A DNA stretch of 64,000 nt from positions 55,557 through 119,556 of the IMG/VR virus record IMGVR_UViG_3300042884_000193. One strand, written 5' to 3'. The position numbers and the translations under genes were made by a program. The notes beneath the pieces are model-generated. The model did no database searches. It had not been told where the DNA came from and saw nothing but the letters and a program-made list of their open reading frames with translations. Shown here one piece after another: positions 42,047-49,574 of this stretch (positions are counted from its first letter, which is position 1; each line of letters opens with the position of its first letter). The stretch is from a virus.

Positions 42047-42325
42047 ATGTTATATCAACTTCCCAATGGCAAAGTGATTCATATGAGTATAGATGAGTAT
42101 CTGTCCTTAACTGATGATGATGTCCGCTTTTTAGTAAGTGTTAATGCCGGGGAAACTATTATCAATCCATTTCAGGGTTCTGTACTACAGGATAATATTA
42201 AAGATGATGTCGAGTATGAAGAGGAAGAAGTCCTTGATGAAACTGATGTTATAATCTTTGATATAGATGAGGAAAAAACATTAAATGATTTCCTATCTGA
42301 GTATGATATAGATCCTGAAGAGTAA
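42047..42325 (+). CDS. Small acidic protein (92 aa)
   Basis: The protein is strongly acidic in its second half (DDVEYEEEEVLDETDVIIFD; ending SEYDIDPEE). It is soluble, with no domain recognised. It heads an operon with the 162-aa gene. Acidic early phage proteins often act as DNA mimics or inhibitors, which is a possibility only. Confidence 0.5.
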   Translation: MLYQLPNGKVIHMSIDEYLSLTDDDVRFLVSVNAGETIINPFQGSVLQDNIKDDVEYEEEEVLDETDVIIFDIDEEKTLNDFLSEYDIDPEE

Positions 42326-42345
42326 TCAACTTTAAATTTTTTAGT

Positions 42346-42834
42346 ATGTCAAAAGTAATTGTAACCGCTAAGGACGGTAATGTCATTGTTTTAACTGATG
42401 ATCAGTTTGGCTATGTGCGCGTAGAGCAAACAGTAACCTCATTTACAGAACGTGGATTTGCATTAGAGAAAAAGCAAAGCGCTCTTGTATTTGGTGAAGT
42501 TAATGTGTTGCGTGGTTTAGGTTGGAAGGACAACCAAGAAATATCTGGTAAGATTGTTATTAAAGAGTCACTTACTCCTTTTAACAAGAAGAATCCAGAT
42601 AAAGATCTTAAGACAGCAGGTTCTTCAGGTATTGCATGCACTAAAAATGGTAGAAATATCTATCGTCGTGCTGTGTATACATCTGATATGTCTGCTACTG
42701 ATGAGCTAATCCCTCATGATAATTATATCCCTTCAGAAAGATCATTGTCAGAGCAATTGCTTGATGGTCAAACTGCTGAGGTAATAGACTTTTCTTCTGT
42801 ACCAAGCTTTGGTGAAGAAGAAGAAGAGAACTAG
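42346..42834 (+). CDS. Unknown protein with acidic tail, SSB-like layout (162 aa)
   Basis: The beta-rich first 100 residues (VIVTAKDGNVIVLTDDQFGY; VFGEVNVLRGLGWKDNQEIS; GKIVIKESLTPF) are followed by a linker and an acidic hydrophobic end (IDFSSVPSFGEEEEEN). This layout is like that of single-strand DNA-binding proteins, but the OB-fold is not proved. It is followed by a weak terminator. Confidence 0.5.
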   Translation: MSKVIVTAKDGNVIVLTDDQFGYVRVEQTVTSFTERGFALEKKQSALVFGEVNVLRGLGWKDNQEISGKIVIKESLTPFNKKNPDKDLKTAGSSGIACTKNGRNIYRRAVYTSDMSATDELIPHDNYIPSERSLSEQLLDGQTAEVIDFSSVPSFGEEEEEN

Positions 42835-42856
42835 TATTAATTGTGTATGTATTTCG

Positions 42857-42883
42857 GGGCGGGGAAGTTTCTCCGCCCTTCTC
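42857..42883 (+). terminator. Probable intrinsic terminator
   Basis: GGGCGGGGA pairs with TCTCCGCCC (one G-U pair) around AGTT and is followed by TTCTC. The stem is strong, the T-tract weak. Confidence 0.6.
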
Positions 42884-42905
42884 ATTGTAAAAAATTCAAC
42901 TAATA

Positions 42906-43370
42906 ATGTCATATCAAAAAGTAAATTACACAGGAAGACTACAGTCTTACCAGTTATACGGCTCTAATAATTCCAAGATGGAGTTTGAGCGTGATCCTTT
43001 TAATGCATATCAGAACTTCTTATATAAGAGGGCTCTGTTTGGACTATCTGTTTATCAGGAAGTCGAGTTATCTAAGATGCATAAGGATAAGAAAAAAAGA
43101 ATTACAAAGGTTCACCAGCGTGCACAACAAGTGTTAAACATTTGGAAGCAACAGCTTACTAATCAGTGGGCTGCTGACCTAATGGGTAAGTTCTTTCACC
43201 ATAGTAATTTGGTAAAAGAATTTACTGAAAATGTTGCGGATGCAATTGATCCTGATTATATTAGCAACCTTGAGTTTAAATCTCTTGGTATTGACAAAAA
43301 AGAAATTGTCAATAAGCTAATAGAAGAAAAAGTTTTACCTAAAGATTTTTACACACTTAAAGCAGCTTAA
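42906..43370 (+). CDS. Unknown helical protein (154 aa)
   Basis: The protein is mainly helical and basic in its middle (KDKKKRITKVHQRAQQVLNI; WKQQLTNQWAADLMGKFFHH). It ends in a helix (KEIVNKLIEEKVLPKDF). It begins a new run after a terminator and is followed after 1 base by the 103-aa gene. No family is recognised. Confidence 0.5.
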   Translation: MSYQKVNYTGRLQSYQLYGSNNSKMEFERDPFNAYQNFLYKRALFGLSVYQEVELSKMHKDKKKRITKVHQRAQQVLNIWKQQLTNQWAADLMGKFFHHSNLVKEFTENVADAIDPDYISNLEFKSLGIDKKEIVNKLIEEKVLPKDFYTLKAA

Positions 43371-43371
43371 G

Positions 43372-43683
43372 ATGAGTATCAACGAGTTAAACAATGAAGA
43401 AGTTCTCTTCTTGTATTTCACTAATCGCAAATGGATTGACACATATGAAGATATGTTTAAACATAAAAGCATTATAGACACTATGGAGATTCTAGACTTT
43501 GGTAGAATTAGTGTAACTAAATATATAGATGACGAGTCTATAGATGAAATGCAAGATAGTTCTCATTACAAATACTCATTTGATATCAACGAGAAGCTTG
43601 AGCCTGTTGCTCATATGATTGAGGATATAGATCCTAATCTATTTGACAAGGTTAAAGACTGCTTTGAAAAAACTCAAATTTAA
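43372..43683 (+). CDS. Small acidic protein (103 aa)
   Basis: The protein is soluble and acidic (DDESIDEMQDSSHYKYSFDI; AHMIEDIDPNLFDKVKDCFE). It begins directly after the 154-aa gene and ends directly before the 69-aa gene. No family is recognised. Confidence 0.5.
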   Translation: MSINELNNEEVLFLYFTNRKWIDTYEDMFKHKSIIDTMEILDFGRISVTKYIDDESIDEMQDSSHYKYSFDINEKLEPVAHMIEDIDPNLFDKVKDCFEKTQI

Positions 43684-43893
43684 ATGAAGACAACTTTTAT
43701 AATGAATGGTAGTACTAGACTAGTACTTACCCCAGAAACTGAAGCAGAAGAAGTAATGCTTAAACAGTTAACCTCACAAGATAATATTATTACACATGTA
43801 GGAGAGGGCAGTCACATTGCTCTCACCTACGGTAATGATTCTATTATCATAATGAAATCTGATAATGTTACAAGCCAAGCTGAAGAAGTGTGA
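43684..43893 (+). CDS. Small protein (69 aa)
   Basis: The protein is beta-rich (FIMNGSTRLVLTPETEAEEV; HVGEGSHIALTYGNDSIIIM). It abuts the previous gene and overlaps the HNH gene by 29 bases. No family is recognised. Confidence 0.5.
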   Translation: MKTTFIMNGSTRLVLTPETEAEEVMLKQLTSQDNIITHVGEGSHIALTYGNDSIIIMKSDNVTSQAEEV

Positions 43894-44290
43894 TGGATGT
43901 AGCGAAGTAACAACAATCTGGAAGAGAGAAGGTACGCAAAAGTTTTGTAAGCAATGCTGGACTAAACAATTTAAGGGTTTATCAAGCACTAAAAAACCAA
44001 CAGCCAAGAAACCTATGCGCCTTCAATCTTCCAAGATTGTTAAACTTAATGCAGCTTACTCAATACTACGGGAACAATACATGAAACATCATCCTCATTG
44101 CGAAGCACACCTAGCAGGTTGTGCTATCAATGCCTGTGATATCCATCACAAGAAAGGAAGAGTAGGTGCACTATTCTTAGATGATACAGAGTTTTTAGCA
44201 GTATGCAGGACTTGTCATGGTTGGATTGAGACACACCCTAAAGAAGCCAAGTTATTAAACTTCAGTAAATCAAGAGAATCAAATGAGTGA
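43865..44290 (+). CDS. HNH-type nuclease-like protein with zinc finger (141 aa)
   Basis: It has an N-terminal zinc ribbon (CDGCSEV at 9-15, later CKQCW), a basic linker (SSTKKPTAKKPMRLQSS) and a C-terminal HNH-like core (CEAHLAGCAINACDIHHKKG, then FLAVCRTCHGWIETHPKEA). The last part, with IHHKKGR and CRTCH, resembles the nucleases that phages use in recombination (NinG/HNH group). It may resolve or nick DNA; the catalytic His pair is present. It overlaps the next gene by 8 bases. Confidence 0.65.
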   Translation: MLQAKLKKCDGCSEVTTIWKREGTQKFCKQCWTKQFKGLSSTKKPTAKKPMRLQSSKIVKLNAAYSILREQYMKHHPHCEAHLAGCAINACDIHHKKGRVGALFLDDTEFLAVCRTCHGWIETHPKEAKLLNFSKSRESNE

Positions 44291-44570
44291 AGATTTAGAA
44301 TTTGTAGGTAATTACTTTGAAGTAGTTATTTATTTTGAAGAAGACTTTGAAGAGCCTTTAACTAATACTTTATTTATTCCATGTGGTCAATTGTCCCATG
44401 AGTTTATCAAATCAAGTATTAAGAAGAGAGGAATGGTCTATGAGAATCCTCCACTATTTGCTCGCATACATGTATATGATGTATGGGGTGAAGATTGGGA
44501 TTTTGTTGATCATAACAGAGTTATTGTAATGAATAGTAAACAATGTAAACATGTTTGGAAATGGTACTAA
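44283..44570 (+). CDS. Small acidic protein (95 aa)
   Basis: The protein is acidic at its N-terminus (SEDLEFVGNYFEVVIYFEED) and basic near its end (NSKQCKHVWKWY). It overlaps the HNH gene and the 112-aa gene. No family is recognised. Confidence 0.5.
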   Translation: MSEDLEFVGNYFEVVIYFEEDFEEPLTNTLFIPCGQLSHEFIKSSIKKRGMVYENPPLFARIHVYDVWGEDWDFVDHNRVIVMNSKQCKHVWKWY

Positions 44571-44899
44571 AATTTGAAGTAATAGATGGGCTTGAAAACC
44601 TAAGACTATTAGACCGCACGTGGCGTGGAGACAGCAATGATCTTACACTACATATTGATCTTACTAACCTTATACGTAAGCTATATGGTGATACAGAAGA
44701 TAAGGTACTAACCTTTGAGATATCTGCAGTGCCCATAGAAGACAGTGAGAGATTTACTCTTGATAAAGTTAGCAAAGGATTACCTGGGGCCATGTATACT
44801 CATAGTACACTAGGTCTCCACTATATATGTGAGTTACTGCTCTTGTATGTAGGACCCGATTTCCCTAAACATTTTTATATTAAAAAACAAACAGCATGA
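44561..44899 (+). CDS. Unknown protein (112 aa)
   Basis: The ATG at 44561 is chosen over an upstream TTG at 44555. The protein (LKFEVIDGLENLRLLDRTW; DLTLHIDLTNLIRKLYGD) is soluble with alternating strands and helices. Its end overlaps the lipoprotein gene by 4 bases (ATGA). No family is recognised. Confidence 0.5.
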   Translation: MVLKFEVIDGLENLRLLDRTWRGDSNDLTLHIDLTNLIRKLYGDTEDKVLTFEISAVPIEDSERFTLDKVSKGLPGAMYTHSTLGLHYICELLLLYVGPDFPKHFYIKKQTA

Positions 44900-45135
44900 A
44901 GAAGTTAATGATGATTATTATGCTAGCTATTGGATTAGTTAGCTGCAGTAAAGAAGAAGATAAGCAGTGTAACTGTGGTACAATTGCTAATGATGGTATT
45001 ACTGGTACTTGTTACTGGTTAGAGATTACTAATGATTGTACAGGTAATAAGAAGACATTCTGCTTTGATCAAAGTGTATGGATGGATGCCTATGTAGGCA
45101 GTAACTTCTGCGTTACTAACCAAGGTCAATGGTAA
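44896..45135 (+). CDS. Surface-export-type lipoprotein (79 aa)
   Basis: MKKLMMIIMLAIGLVSC is a lipoprotein signal peptide with lipobox LVSC ending at C17. The next residues SKEEDK fit the Bacteroidota lipoprotein export signal (Lys followed by two acidic residues), which sends lipoproteins to the outer face of the outer membrane. The mature part has six cysteines besides C17 (CNCGTI, CYWLEITNDC, CFDQ, CVTN). A surface lipoprotein made during infection could mask a receptor against other phages; this is inferred. Confidence 0.75.
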   Translation: MKKLMMIIMLAIGLVSCSKEEDKQCNCGTIANDGITGTCYWLEITNDCTGNKKTFCFDQSVWMDAYVGSNFCVTNQGQW

Positions 45136-45136
45136 T

Positions 45137-46222
45137 ATGACCCGGGAAGAAATACAAAGCAATGCTCTGAAAGCAATTGAAGATTGTGACAGATGTGGTA
45201 TTGCTGTTAGTATGGGTGTAGGTAAAACCTTAATTGGTCTGCAACATATAGCTAACAGCTATACAGATACACTAAGAGTACTGGTTGTTGCACCAAAGAA
45301 ATCTATTATACAATCCTGGAAAGATGAAGCTGCCAAGTTTAATATGACCTATCTATTAGATCACATTAAGTTTAGTACTTATCTCTCCTTGGTAAAACAA
45401 GATCTTGATTTTGATATAGTATATTTAGATGAGTGTCACAACTTATTATTTTCTCATGAGCCTTGGCTTACTAGTTACAAAGGTAAGATTGTAGGTCTTA
45501 CAGGTACACCGCCAAAGGTTGCAAGTTCTGAGAAAGGTCAAATGGTATCACGCTTTTGCCCTATAGCTTATGAGTATGTAACTGATGATGCAGTTAATGA
45601 TGGCATCTTAAATGATTATCAAATTATTGTGCATAAGTTGGATCTATCTAGTAATAAAGACTATATGCAGAAGACCAAGAAGGGTCATTTTCCTACATCA
45701 GAGTTAGTTAATTATAATTACTGGACAGAGAAGTTAATGAATGCAGTTACACAAAAAGATATACAAATTCTTAGAGTAATGCGCATGAAAGGGTTAATGG
45801 CTTATCCAAGTAAGGAAAGATATGCTAAGTCTTTATTTGAATTTATAACAGACAAGGTAATCTTATTTGCAAATACACAAGAGCAGGCAGATAAACTTTG
45901 CGAGCATAGCTACCATGCAAATAATAAAAGTTCTGAAGAGAACTTGATTATGTTTAAGGACGGTAAGATAAACAAGTTAAGTTGTGTATTACAGCTTAAT
46001 GAAGGTGTCAACATACCTAATCTTAAACAAGGTATTATAATGCATTCTTATGGTAATGAGCGCAAGTCAGCACAAAGATTAGGCAGATTGCTCCGCCTGA
46101 ATCCTAATGAGAAATCTGTAGTGCACATCCTGTGCTATGAAGATACTGTTGATGAGACCTGGGTTAAGAAGGCCTTAGAGCAGTATGATGAATCAAAAGT
46201 TAAATGGGTTAAATATAAGTAA
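45137..46222 (+). CDS. SF2 helicase, DECH type (361 aa)
   Basis: It has motif I GVGKT at residues 27-31, motif II DECH at 98-101, motif III GLTGTP, motif V-like LNEGVNIPNLKQGIIM and motif VI QRLGRLLRL near 316. This set marks a superfamily 2 DNA translocase or helicase similar to UvsW and restriction-type/SNF2-like helicases. It probably acts in recombination or fork repair. The gene starts 1 base after the lipoprotein gene and ends 1 base before the ParB-like gene. Confidence 0.8.
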   Translation: MTREEIQSNALKAIEDCDRCGIAVSMGVGKTLIGLQHIANSYTDTLRVLVVAPKKSIIQSWKDEAAKFNMTYLLDHIKFSTYLSLVKQDLDFDIVYLDECHNLLFSHEPWLTSYKGKIVGLTGTPPKVASSEKGQMVSRFCPIAYEYVTDDAVNDGILNDYQIIVHKLDLSSNKDYMQKTKKGHFPTSELVNYNYWTEKLMNAVTQKDIQILRVMRMKGLMAYPSKERYAKSLFEFITDKVILFANTQEQADKLCEHSYHANNKSSEENLIMFKDGKINKLSCVLQLNEGVNIPNLKQGIIMHSYGNERKSAQRLGRLLRLNPNEKSVVHILCYEDTVDETWVKKALEQYDESKVKWVKYK

Positions 46223-46223
46223 A

Positions 46224-46955
46224 ATGGAATTTTCAAAACACATCACAATCGAGGTAACTGTAGACAAGATTAAAGAATTGACTTTTAACCGTGCAAAAAG
46301 CGAGAAGCATGTACAGGCGTTAGTTAAGTCAATTGCAAATGTAGGGGTGTTGAGAACACCTGTGTTAGCTTATACTAAATGTATTAGTGGTAAGCTAGAG
46401 TATTATAATGTAGATGGTCAACACTTGGTTGAGTCATTAAAGAGATTAAACATTAAGAAAGTAAACGCTATTGTTGTTGAGACAGAATCTGTAAATAAGA
46501 TTGTTGAGATGATGGCTATACTAAATAATGTTCAGCAGAAGTGGACATTGGTAGACTATATCAATGCATACTGTGGATTAGGTAATGAGAATTACTTTAA
46601 GTTGAAGACTCACTTCCTAGGTAATGGTCTTACTCCTGCTGTATCAAGTATGATATTGAGTGGTAATGCATCTAGTGGTAAAGGTCTTAACGGTGTACGC
46701 AATGGTAATTTCCAGGTTACTGCTGAAGATTCAGTGCAGCTTACTAAAGATTTGATTGAAGCTTCTGCTTTAGTTAAGACTACTAATGCTAAATTTCATG
46801 GGGCTTTCTGTAACTTCTACAGATCTCAAGGTAAGAAGTACAATCATGCTCGTATGCTTATAGCATTGCGTGGTAATACAGACTTTGATAATATCCCACA
46901 TGATACAAGTTATATTCATAGTTTAATTAATAAAGCTTATAACAATGCAAGATAA
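46224..46955 (+). CDS. ParB/Srx-like protein (243 aa)
   Basis: The start at 46224 (MEFSKHITIE) is preferred since an earlier in-frame ATG would lie inside the helicase gene. Residues 18-80 show a ParB N-terminal pattern (AKSEKHVQALVKSIANVGVL, RTPVLAY, YYNVDGQHLVESLKRL, VNAIVVE). The later part is helical. Such domains bind CTP or act as nucleases in plasmid and phage proteins; the function here is unknown. It overlaps the next gene by 11 bases. Confidence 0.65.
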   Translation: MEFSKHITIEVTVDKIKELTFNRAKSEKHVQALVKSIANVGVLRTPVLAYTKCISGKLEYYNVDGQHLVESLKRLNIKKVNAIVVETESVNKIVEMMAILNNVQQKWTLVDYINAYCGLGNENYFKLKTHFLGNGLTPAVSSMILSGNASSGKGLNGVRNGNFQVTAEDSVQLTKDLIEASALVKTTNAKFHGAFCNFYRSQGKKYNHARMLIALRGNTDFDNIPHDTSYIHSLINKAYNNAR

Positions 46956-47187
46956 TTTACCCGCTGGTGCACAACAAGATGTTAATGCACCTTGGAATCA
47001 AGTAGATGATTTATGTAGATACTGTGATCAAGATATCATTAGGGGTATGGCTCAAGAGGCCACCCTTGATGAGTCTGATACACAGGAACATATGGAAACA
47101 TTGCTTGAAGAAGCAGGTTTATGTATAGATTGTTTTAAAGAACAAGATGCAGATGACAATGATGATTGGTGTAACTGGAAGTCCTGA
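46945..47187 (+). CDS. Small acidic zinc-binding protein (80 aa)
   Basis: There are two CxxC pairs, CRYC and CIDC (near residues 24 and 60), in an acidic protein (EATLDESDTQEHMETLLEEA; DADDNDDWCNW). It overlaps the ClpS-like gene by 41 bases, or less if that gene uses a later start. It may work with ClpS or the ParB-like protein; this is inferred only from place. Confidence 0.5.
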   Translation: MQDNLPAGAQQDVNAPWNQVDDLCRYCDQDIIRGMAQEATLDESDTQEHMETLLEEAGLCIDCFKEQDADDNDDWCNWKS

Positions 47188-47458
47188 GACTTTAACTGAT
47201 GAAGACGTGACGCTTGACCTGTCCTTTATGGAGGACAGCAAGCTCGTCTTGTATAATGATGATCATAATTCTTTTGATAAGGTGATTATGGCTCTTATTG
47301 TATATTGTCAAATCTCCAGTGCAAAAGCAGCAGAGATTGCAATGAAAGTACACAATGACGGTAAAGCTGTAGCAAAGTATGGTCCTCGTAAAGACCTAGA
47401 AGTTATAGCTGGTATATTTGGTGAACTAGATTTAACCTGTGAAATAGAAGACCCATGA
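47147..47458 (+). CDS. clpS: ClpS-like protease adaptor (103 aa)
   Basis: Residues 32-100 match the ClpS fold: KLVLYNDDHNSFDKVIMAL, AAEIAMKVHNDGKAVAKYG and LTCEIE. The N-degron pocket residues of E. coli ClpS have counterparts: the Asn-Asp-Asp triad (N37 D38 D39) and Val-His (V68 H69); the Met gate is not clear. ClpS delivers N-end rule substrates to ClpAP/ClpCP. The N-terminal 30 residues would be the ClpA/C-binding extension. Starts at 47159 or 47162 are also possible. It lies in the early operon. A host-proteolysis role is inferred. Confidence 0.85.
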   Translation: MQMTMMIGVTGSPETLTDEDVTLDLSFMEDSKLVLYNDDHNSFDKVIMALIVYCQISSAKAAEIAMKVHNDGKAVAKYGPRKDLEVIAGIFGELDLTCEIEDP

Positions 47459-47682
47459 AACCAGGGGATTGTTTTATAGATGATTACTATGAGCCAGATA
47501 CTGTTGTATTAAAAGTTAGTGATATAATAGGGGTTGATCGTCATAAATGTAAAGTTGTTTATTCAAGTGACCCTGACCGTATGAGCATAGGTGAAATTAT
47601 AGTACGTACATCTGATGATGAGGACCTTATACCAGTAGCTATGATCACCATAGATAATAAAGTAATACTAATTAATTTATGA
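47455..47682 (+). CDS. Small protein (75 aa)
   Basis: The protein is beta-rich and acidic (DCFIDDYYEPDTVVLKVSD; KCKVVYSSDPDRMSIGEIIV). It is coupled to the ClpS-like gene by an ATGA overlap and to the next gene by another. No family is recognised. Confidence 0.5.
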   Translation: MKPGDCFIDDYYEPDTVVLKVSDIIGVDRHKCKVVYSSDPDRMSIGEIIVRTSDDEDLIPVAMITIDNKVILINL

Positions 47683-47972
47683 AAAGTAAAAGACTAACTG
47701 ATGATGACATGGTAAAAGATATAATCAACACCATGTTTATAATAGCTGGTCATGATGTATCCTATGAGGACATCAAAGACCGCAAGGATAAATGGTATGA
47801 AGAATGGACCATGACTCCTGAGCAAGAAGAAAAGTGGACGGAGTGGATGGTAGGGTACTTACGTAAGCATAGAAGGCTTACTATTAAGTATGCTCAGAGA
47901 TCTGCTTCTATGTATAACCTGATGTGGGGCCTTAAGGTCAACCGTCCTGAACTAGAGCAAGAGAATGAGTAA
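47679..47972 (+). CDS. Small helical protein (97 aa)
   Basis: The protein is rich in charged and aromatic residues (DDMVKDIINTMFIIAGHDVS; KWYEEWTMTPEQEEKWTEWM; KHRRLTIKYAQRSA). It is coupled to both neighbours by short overlaps. No family is recognised. Confidence 0.5.
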   Translation: MKSKRLTDDDMVKDIINTMFIIAGHDVSYEDIKDRKDKWYEEWTMTPEQEEKWTEWMVGYLRKHRRLTIKYAQRSASMYNLMWGLKVNRPELEQENE

Positions 47973-48216
47973 GTTTATAACTGCTAACATTGACTTAATT
48001 AATAGCAAGTTAGCTAACCTTATTGGTGGAGAGACCTGTACCATGAAGGCGGAGGTAAAGATACTCACAGATAATATCATAGCCCTAAGAGAATGGGCAG
48101 ATGAAGAGGATGATGAGATCAACCCCAAAATGTGTGCTGTATATTTAACAAGCGGTGAATTCTTCATCCTGTATAAACCGTATGCAGAGGTAGTTGAAAT
48201 CTTAGAATGGTATTAA
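47965..48216 (+). CDS. Small protein, paralog of the gene at 58634 (83 aa)
   Basis: The C-terminal half (ALREWADEEDDEINPKMCAV, YLTSGEFFILYKPYAEVVEI) aligns with AVRQNADEADIINPDMCVVY and SGELFFIFTPYEEVLR of the protein at 58634-58888; the N-termini differ. It opens cassette cluster A. The function is unknown. Confidence 0.6.
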   Translation: MSKFITANIDLINSKLANLIGGETCTMKAEVKILTDNIIALREWADEEDDEINPKMCAVYLTSGEFFILYKPYAEVVEILEWY

Positions 48217-48229
48217 TAATTAAACAACT

Positions 48230-48370
48230 ATGGAAACAATAGGTTATGCTTTATTATGTATGCTAATGTGCATACCCATATTCTTTTTAATCTACATTGG
48301 GGTATGGATGCCTAAAGACAAAATGAAAGGTCATGCAGGTAGAGGTAAATGTAAATGTTGTAAAAACTAA
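48230..48370 (+). CDS. Small membrane protein with basic Cys-rich end (46 aa)
   Basis: A membrane segment (YALLCMLMCIPIFFLIYIGV) is followed by KDKMKGHAGRGKCKCCKN, with three cysteines that could bind a metal. The start has the leader TAAACAACT. It lies in the small-gene cluster and is too short for most gene finders. Confidence 0.5.
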   Translation: METIGYALLCMLMCIPIFFLIYIGVWMPKDKMKGHAGRGKCKCCKN

Positions 48371-48381
48371 AAACTTTAAAC

Positions 48382-48486
48382 ATGAACAATCTTAGTAAAA
48401 GATTATCAATGCTCACGGTAACCGTGTTGCAGAAAATAGCTAGAGCCTGTGTTGATAGGTCAGCTAAAATATTAAACAAACTTTAA
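48382..48486 (+). CDS. Very small basic protein (34 aa)
   Basis: The product MNNLSKRLSMLTVTVLQKIA and on is one amphipathic basic helix. It ends in the AAAACTAAATAACTATG element that starts the next gene, which supports a real gene boundary. The function is unknown. Confidence 0.4.
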   Translation: MNNLSKRLSMLTVTVLQKIARACVDRSAKILNKL

Positions 48487-48501
48487 AACTAAATAACTAT
48501 G
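48485..48501 (+). repeat. Conserved gene-junction leader, copy 1
   Basis: AAAACTAAATAACTATG spans the end of one small gene and the start codon of the next. Exact or near copies lie at 48649, 48764, 49017, 59104 and 59520. Confidence 0.7.
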
Positions 48502-48660
48502 ACACCACAAGAGAAGGACTATATAAGCTATTCTTGCGTAGCTGTTGCAAATAACATTTACTCTTTAGAAATAGTAACTCCTGATGGTCTTATGCTATTT
48601 CAAGGAAGTCTTGAAGATTGTAAAGCGCAAATTAATTATATGAACTTTAAAACTAAATAA
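48499..48660 (+). CDS. Small protein of the MTP(K/Q)EK type (53 aa)
   Basis: The start MTPQEKDYISYSCVAVANNI resembles that of the 79-aa protein at 48778 (MTPKEKAEEL). The rest (VTPDGLMLFQGSLEDCKAQI) is soluble. It is bounded on both sides by the conserved leader. The function is unknown. Confidence 0.5.
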   Translation: MTPQEKDYISYSCVAVANNIYSLEIVTPDGLMLFQGSLEDCKAQINYMNFKTK

Positions 48661-48665
48661 CTATG
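48649..48665 (+). repeat. Conserved gene-junction leader, copy 2
   Basis: This is an exact copy of AAAACTAAATAACTATG at the junction between the 53-aa and 31-aa genes. Confidence 0.7.
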
Positions 48666-48758
48666 GAACACATTTATTTTTGGGTGCCAACCTTATTACA
48701 AGTCATAATGATTATTGAATTAAGACTTATTAGGGAGAACACAAAGAACAAATATTAA
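48663..48758 (+). CDS. Very small membrane-type peptide (31 aa)
   Basis: The product has a hydrophobic helix (IYFWVPTLLQVIMIIELRLI) and a polar end. It uses the conserved leader as its start region. The coding status is supported mainly by that leader. Confidence 0.4.
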   Translation: MEHIYFWVPTLLQVIMIIELRLIRENTKNKY

Positions 48759-48763
48759 ACTCT

Positions 48764-48780
48764 AAAACTAAATAATTATG
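48764..48780 (+). repeat. Conserved gene-junction leader, copy 3 (one change)
   Basis: AAAACTAAATAATTATG differs from the other copies by one base and precedes the 79-aa gene. Confidence 0.65.
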
Positions 48781-49017
48781 ACACCTAAAGAGAAAGCAGA
48801 AGAATTGTTAGATAAGATGAATGTAATTCATTATCGCACGTTAGTTGGTAAAAAAAAGGATATGAGAGTTCCTATTTCAATGTACGATAGCCAAATTAAG
48901 CAATGTGCCTTGATAGCAGTAGATGAGATAATTAACACAGGACTTTTAGAAGGCACAACAACAGGAGTGTTAAAAAAGTATTGGAAAGAAGTAAAACAAG
49001 AAATAGAAAAACTTTAA
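48778..49017 (+). CDS. MTPKEKA-family small protein (79 aa)
   Basis: The constant start (MTPKEKAEELLDKM) and constant end (QCALIAVDEIINTG, then YWKEVKQEIEKL) belong to a family of small proteins that I remember from many Flavobacteriia phages and prophages, with variable middles. The function is unknown. It lies in cluster A and is followed by the leader copy at 49017. Confidence 0.6.
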   Translation: MTPKEKAEELLDKMNVIHYRTLVGKKKDMRVPISMYDSQIKQCALIAVDEIINTGLLEGTTTGVLKKYWKEVKQEIEKL

Positions 49018-49033
49018 AAACTAAATAACTATG
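49017..49033 (+). repeat. Conserved gene-junction leader, copy 4
   Basis: This is an exact copy of AAAACTAAATAACTATG, running into the first MEKKQTA-family gene. Confidence 0.7.
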
Positions 49034-49297
49034 GAAAAGAAACAAACTGCGGTTGAATGGTTCATTGAACAACTCGATAAACTTGAATATGAGTATGATG
49101 TTGAAGGAATAAGCATATTAGAGTTCGACAAAAGAAAAATAGAAATTGAAAACCAAGCCAGGCAAATGGAGAAGGAGCAACACGAAGAAACTTGGTTTAG
49201 TAGTAGAGTAGAAGATATGGGTGATGAATTTAAGGTGGAGCAAAAGTCATTTGAGGACTACTATAACGAAACTTACGGAGGTCAAGATGAAAACTAA
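49031..49297 (+). CDS. MEKKQTA-family small protein, copy A (88 aa)
   Basis: The start MEKKQTAVEWFIEQ, the central ARQMEKEQ block and the end YYNETYGGQDEN are shared with the proteins at 59118 and 59534, while the parts between differ in length and sequence. Constant blocks are nearly identical even in DNA (for example AAATGGAGAAGGAGCA). The family is frequent in Bacteroidota phages from memory; no function is known. The end overlaps the next gene by 11 bases. Confidence 0.65.
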   Translation: MEKKQTAVEWFIEQLDKLEYEYDVEGISILEFDKRKIEIENQARQMEKEQHEETWFSSRVEDMGDEFKVEQKSFEDYYNETYGGQDEN

Positions 49298-49574
49298 AAC
49301 TGTAGAGAGACTAATGGCTGAGACACCTGAAGATGTTAAGAAACAAGTAAGTAGATATGCAGATGGTTTAGTTATGGGTAAGTATCTAATGTGGGTATTA
49401 GCATTTATCTTACTACTAGATTGTGCTGCTACAATAGGTTTATACCTATCTGTAAAGGATAAGCCTCTTGAGAGAGAGGACTACCAAATGTTTAAAGCTG
49501 TTAAGATACCGGAGGATACCGTTTGGGTAGACCCGATAACTGTAGGCACAACAACTGATCCTGAAGGTTTATGA
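49287..49574 (+). CDS. Small single-span membrane protein (95 aa)
   Basis: The ATG at 49287 (MKTKTVERLMAETPEDVKKQ) is preferred to one at 49221 because the upstream extension lies inside the MEKKQTA gene and reads as a shadow. A membrane segment (YLMWVLAFILLLDCAATIGL) occupies residues 34-53, and the polar C-terminal 40 residues follow. It is coupled to the next gene by ATGA. Confidence 0.6.
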   Translation: MKTKTVERLMAETPEDVKKQVSRYADGLVMGKYLMWVLAFILLLDCAATIGLYLSVKDKPLEREDYQMFKAVKIPEDTVWVDPITVGTTTDPEGL

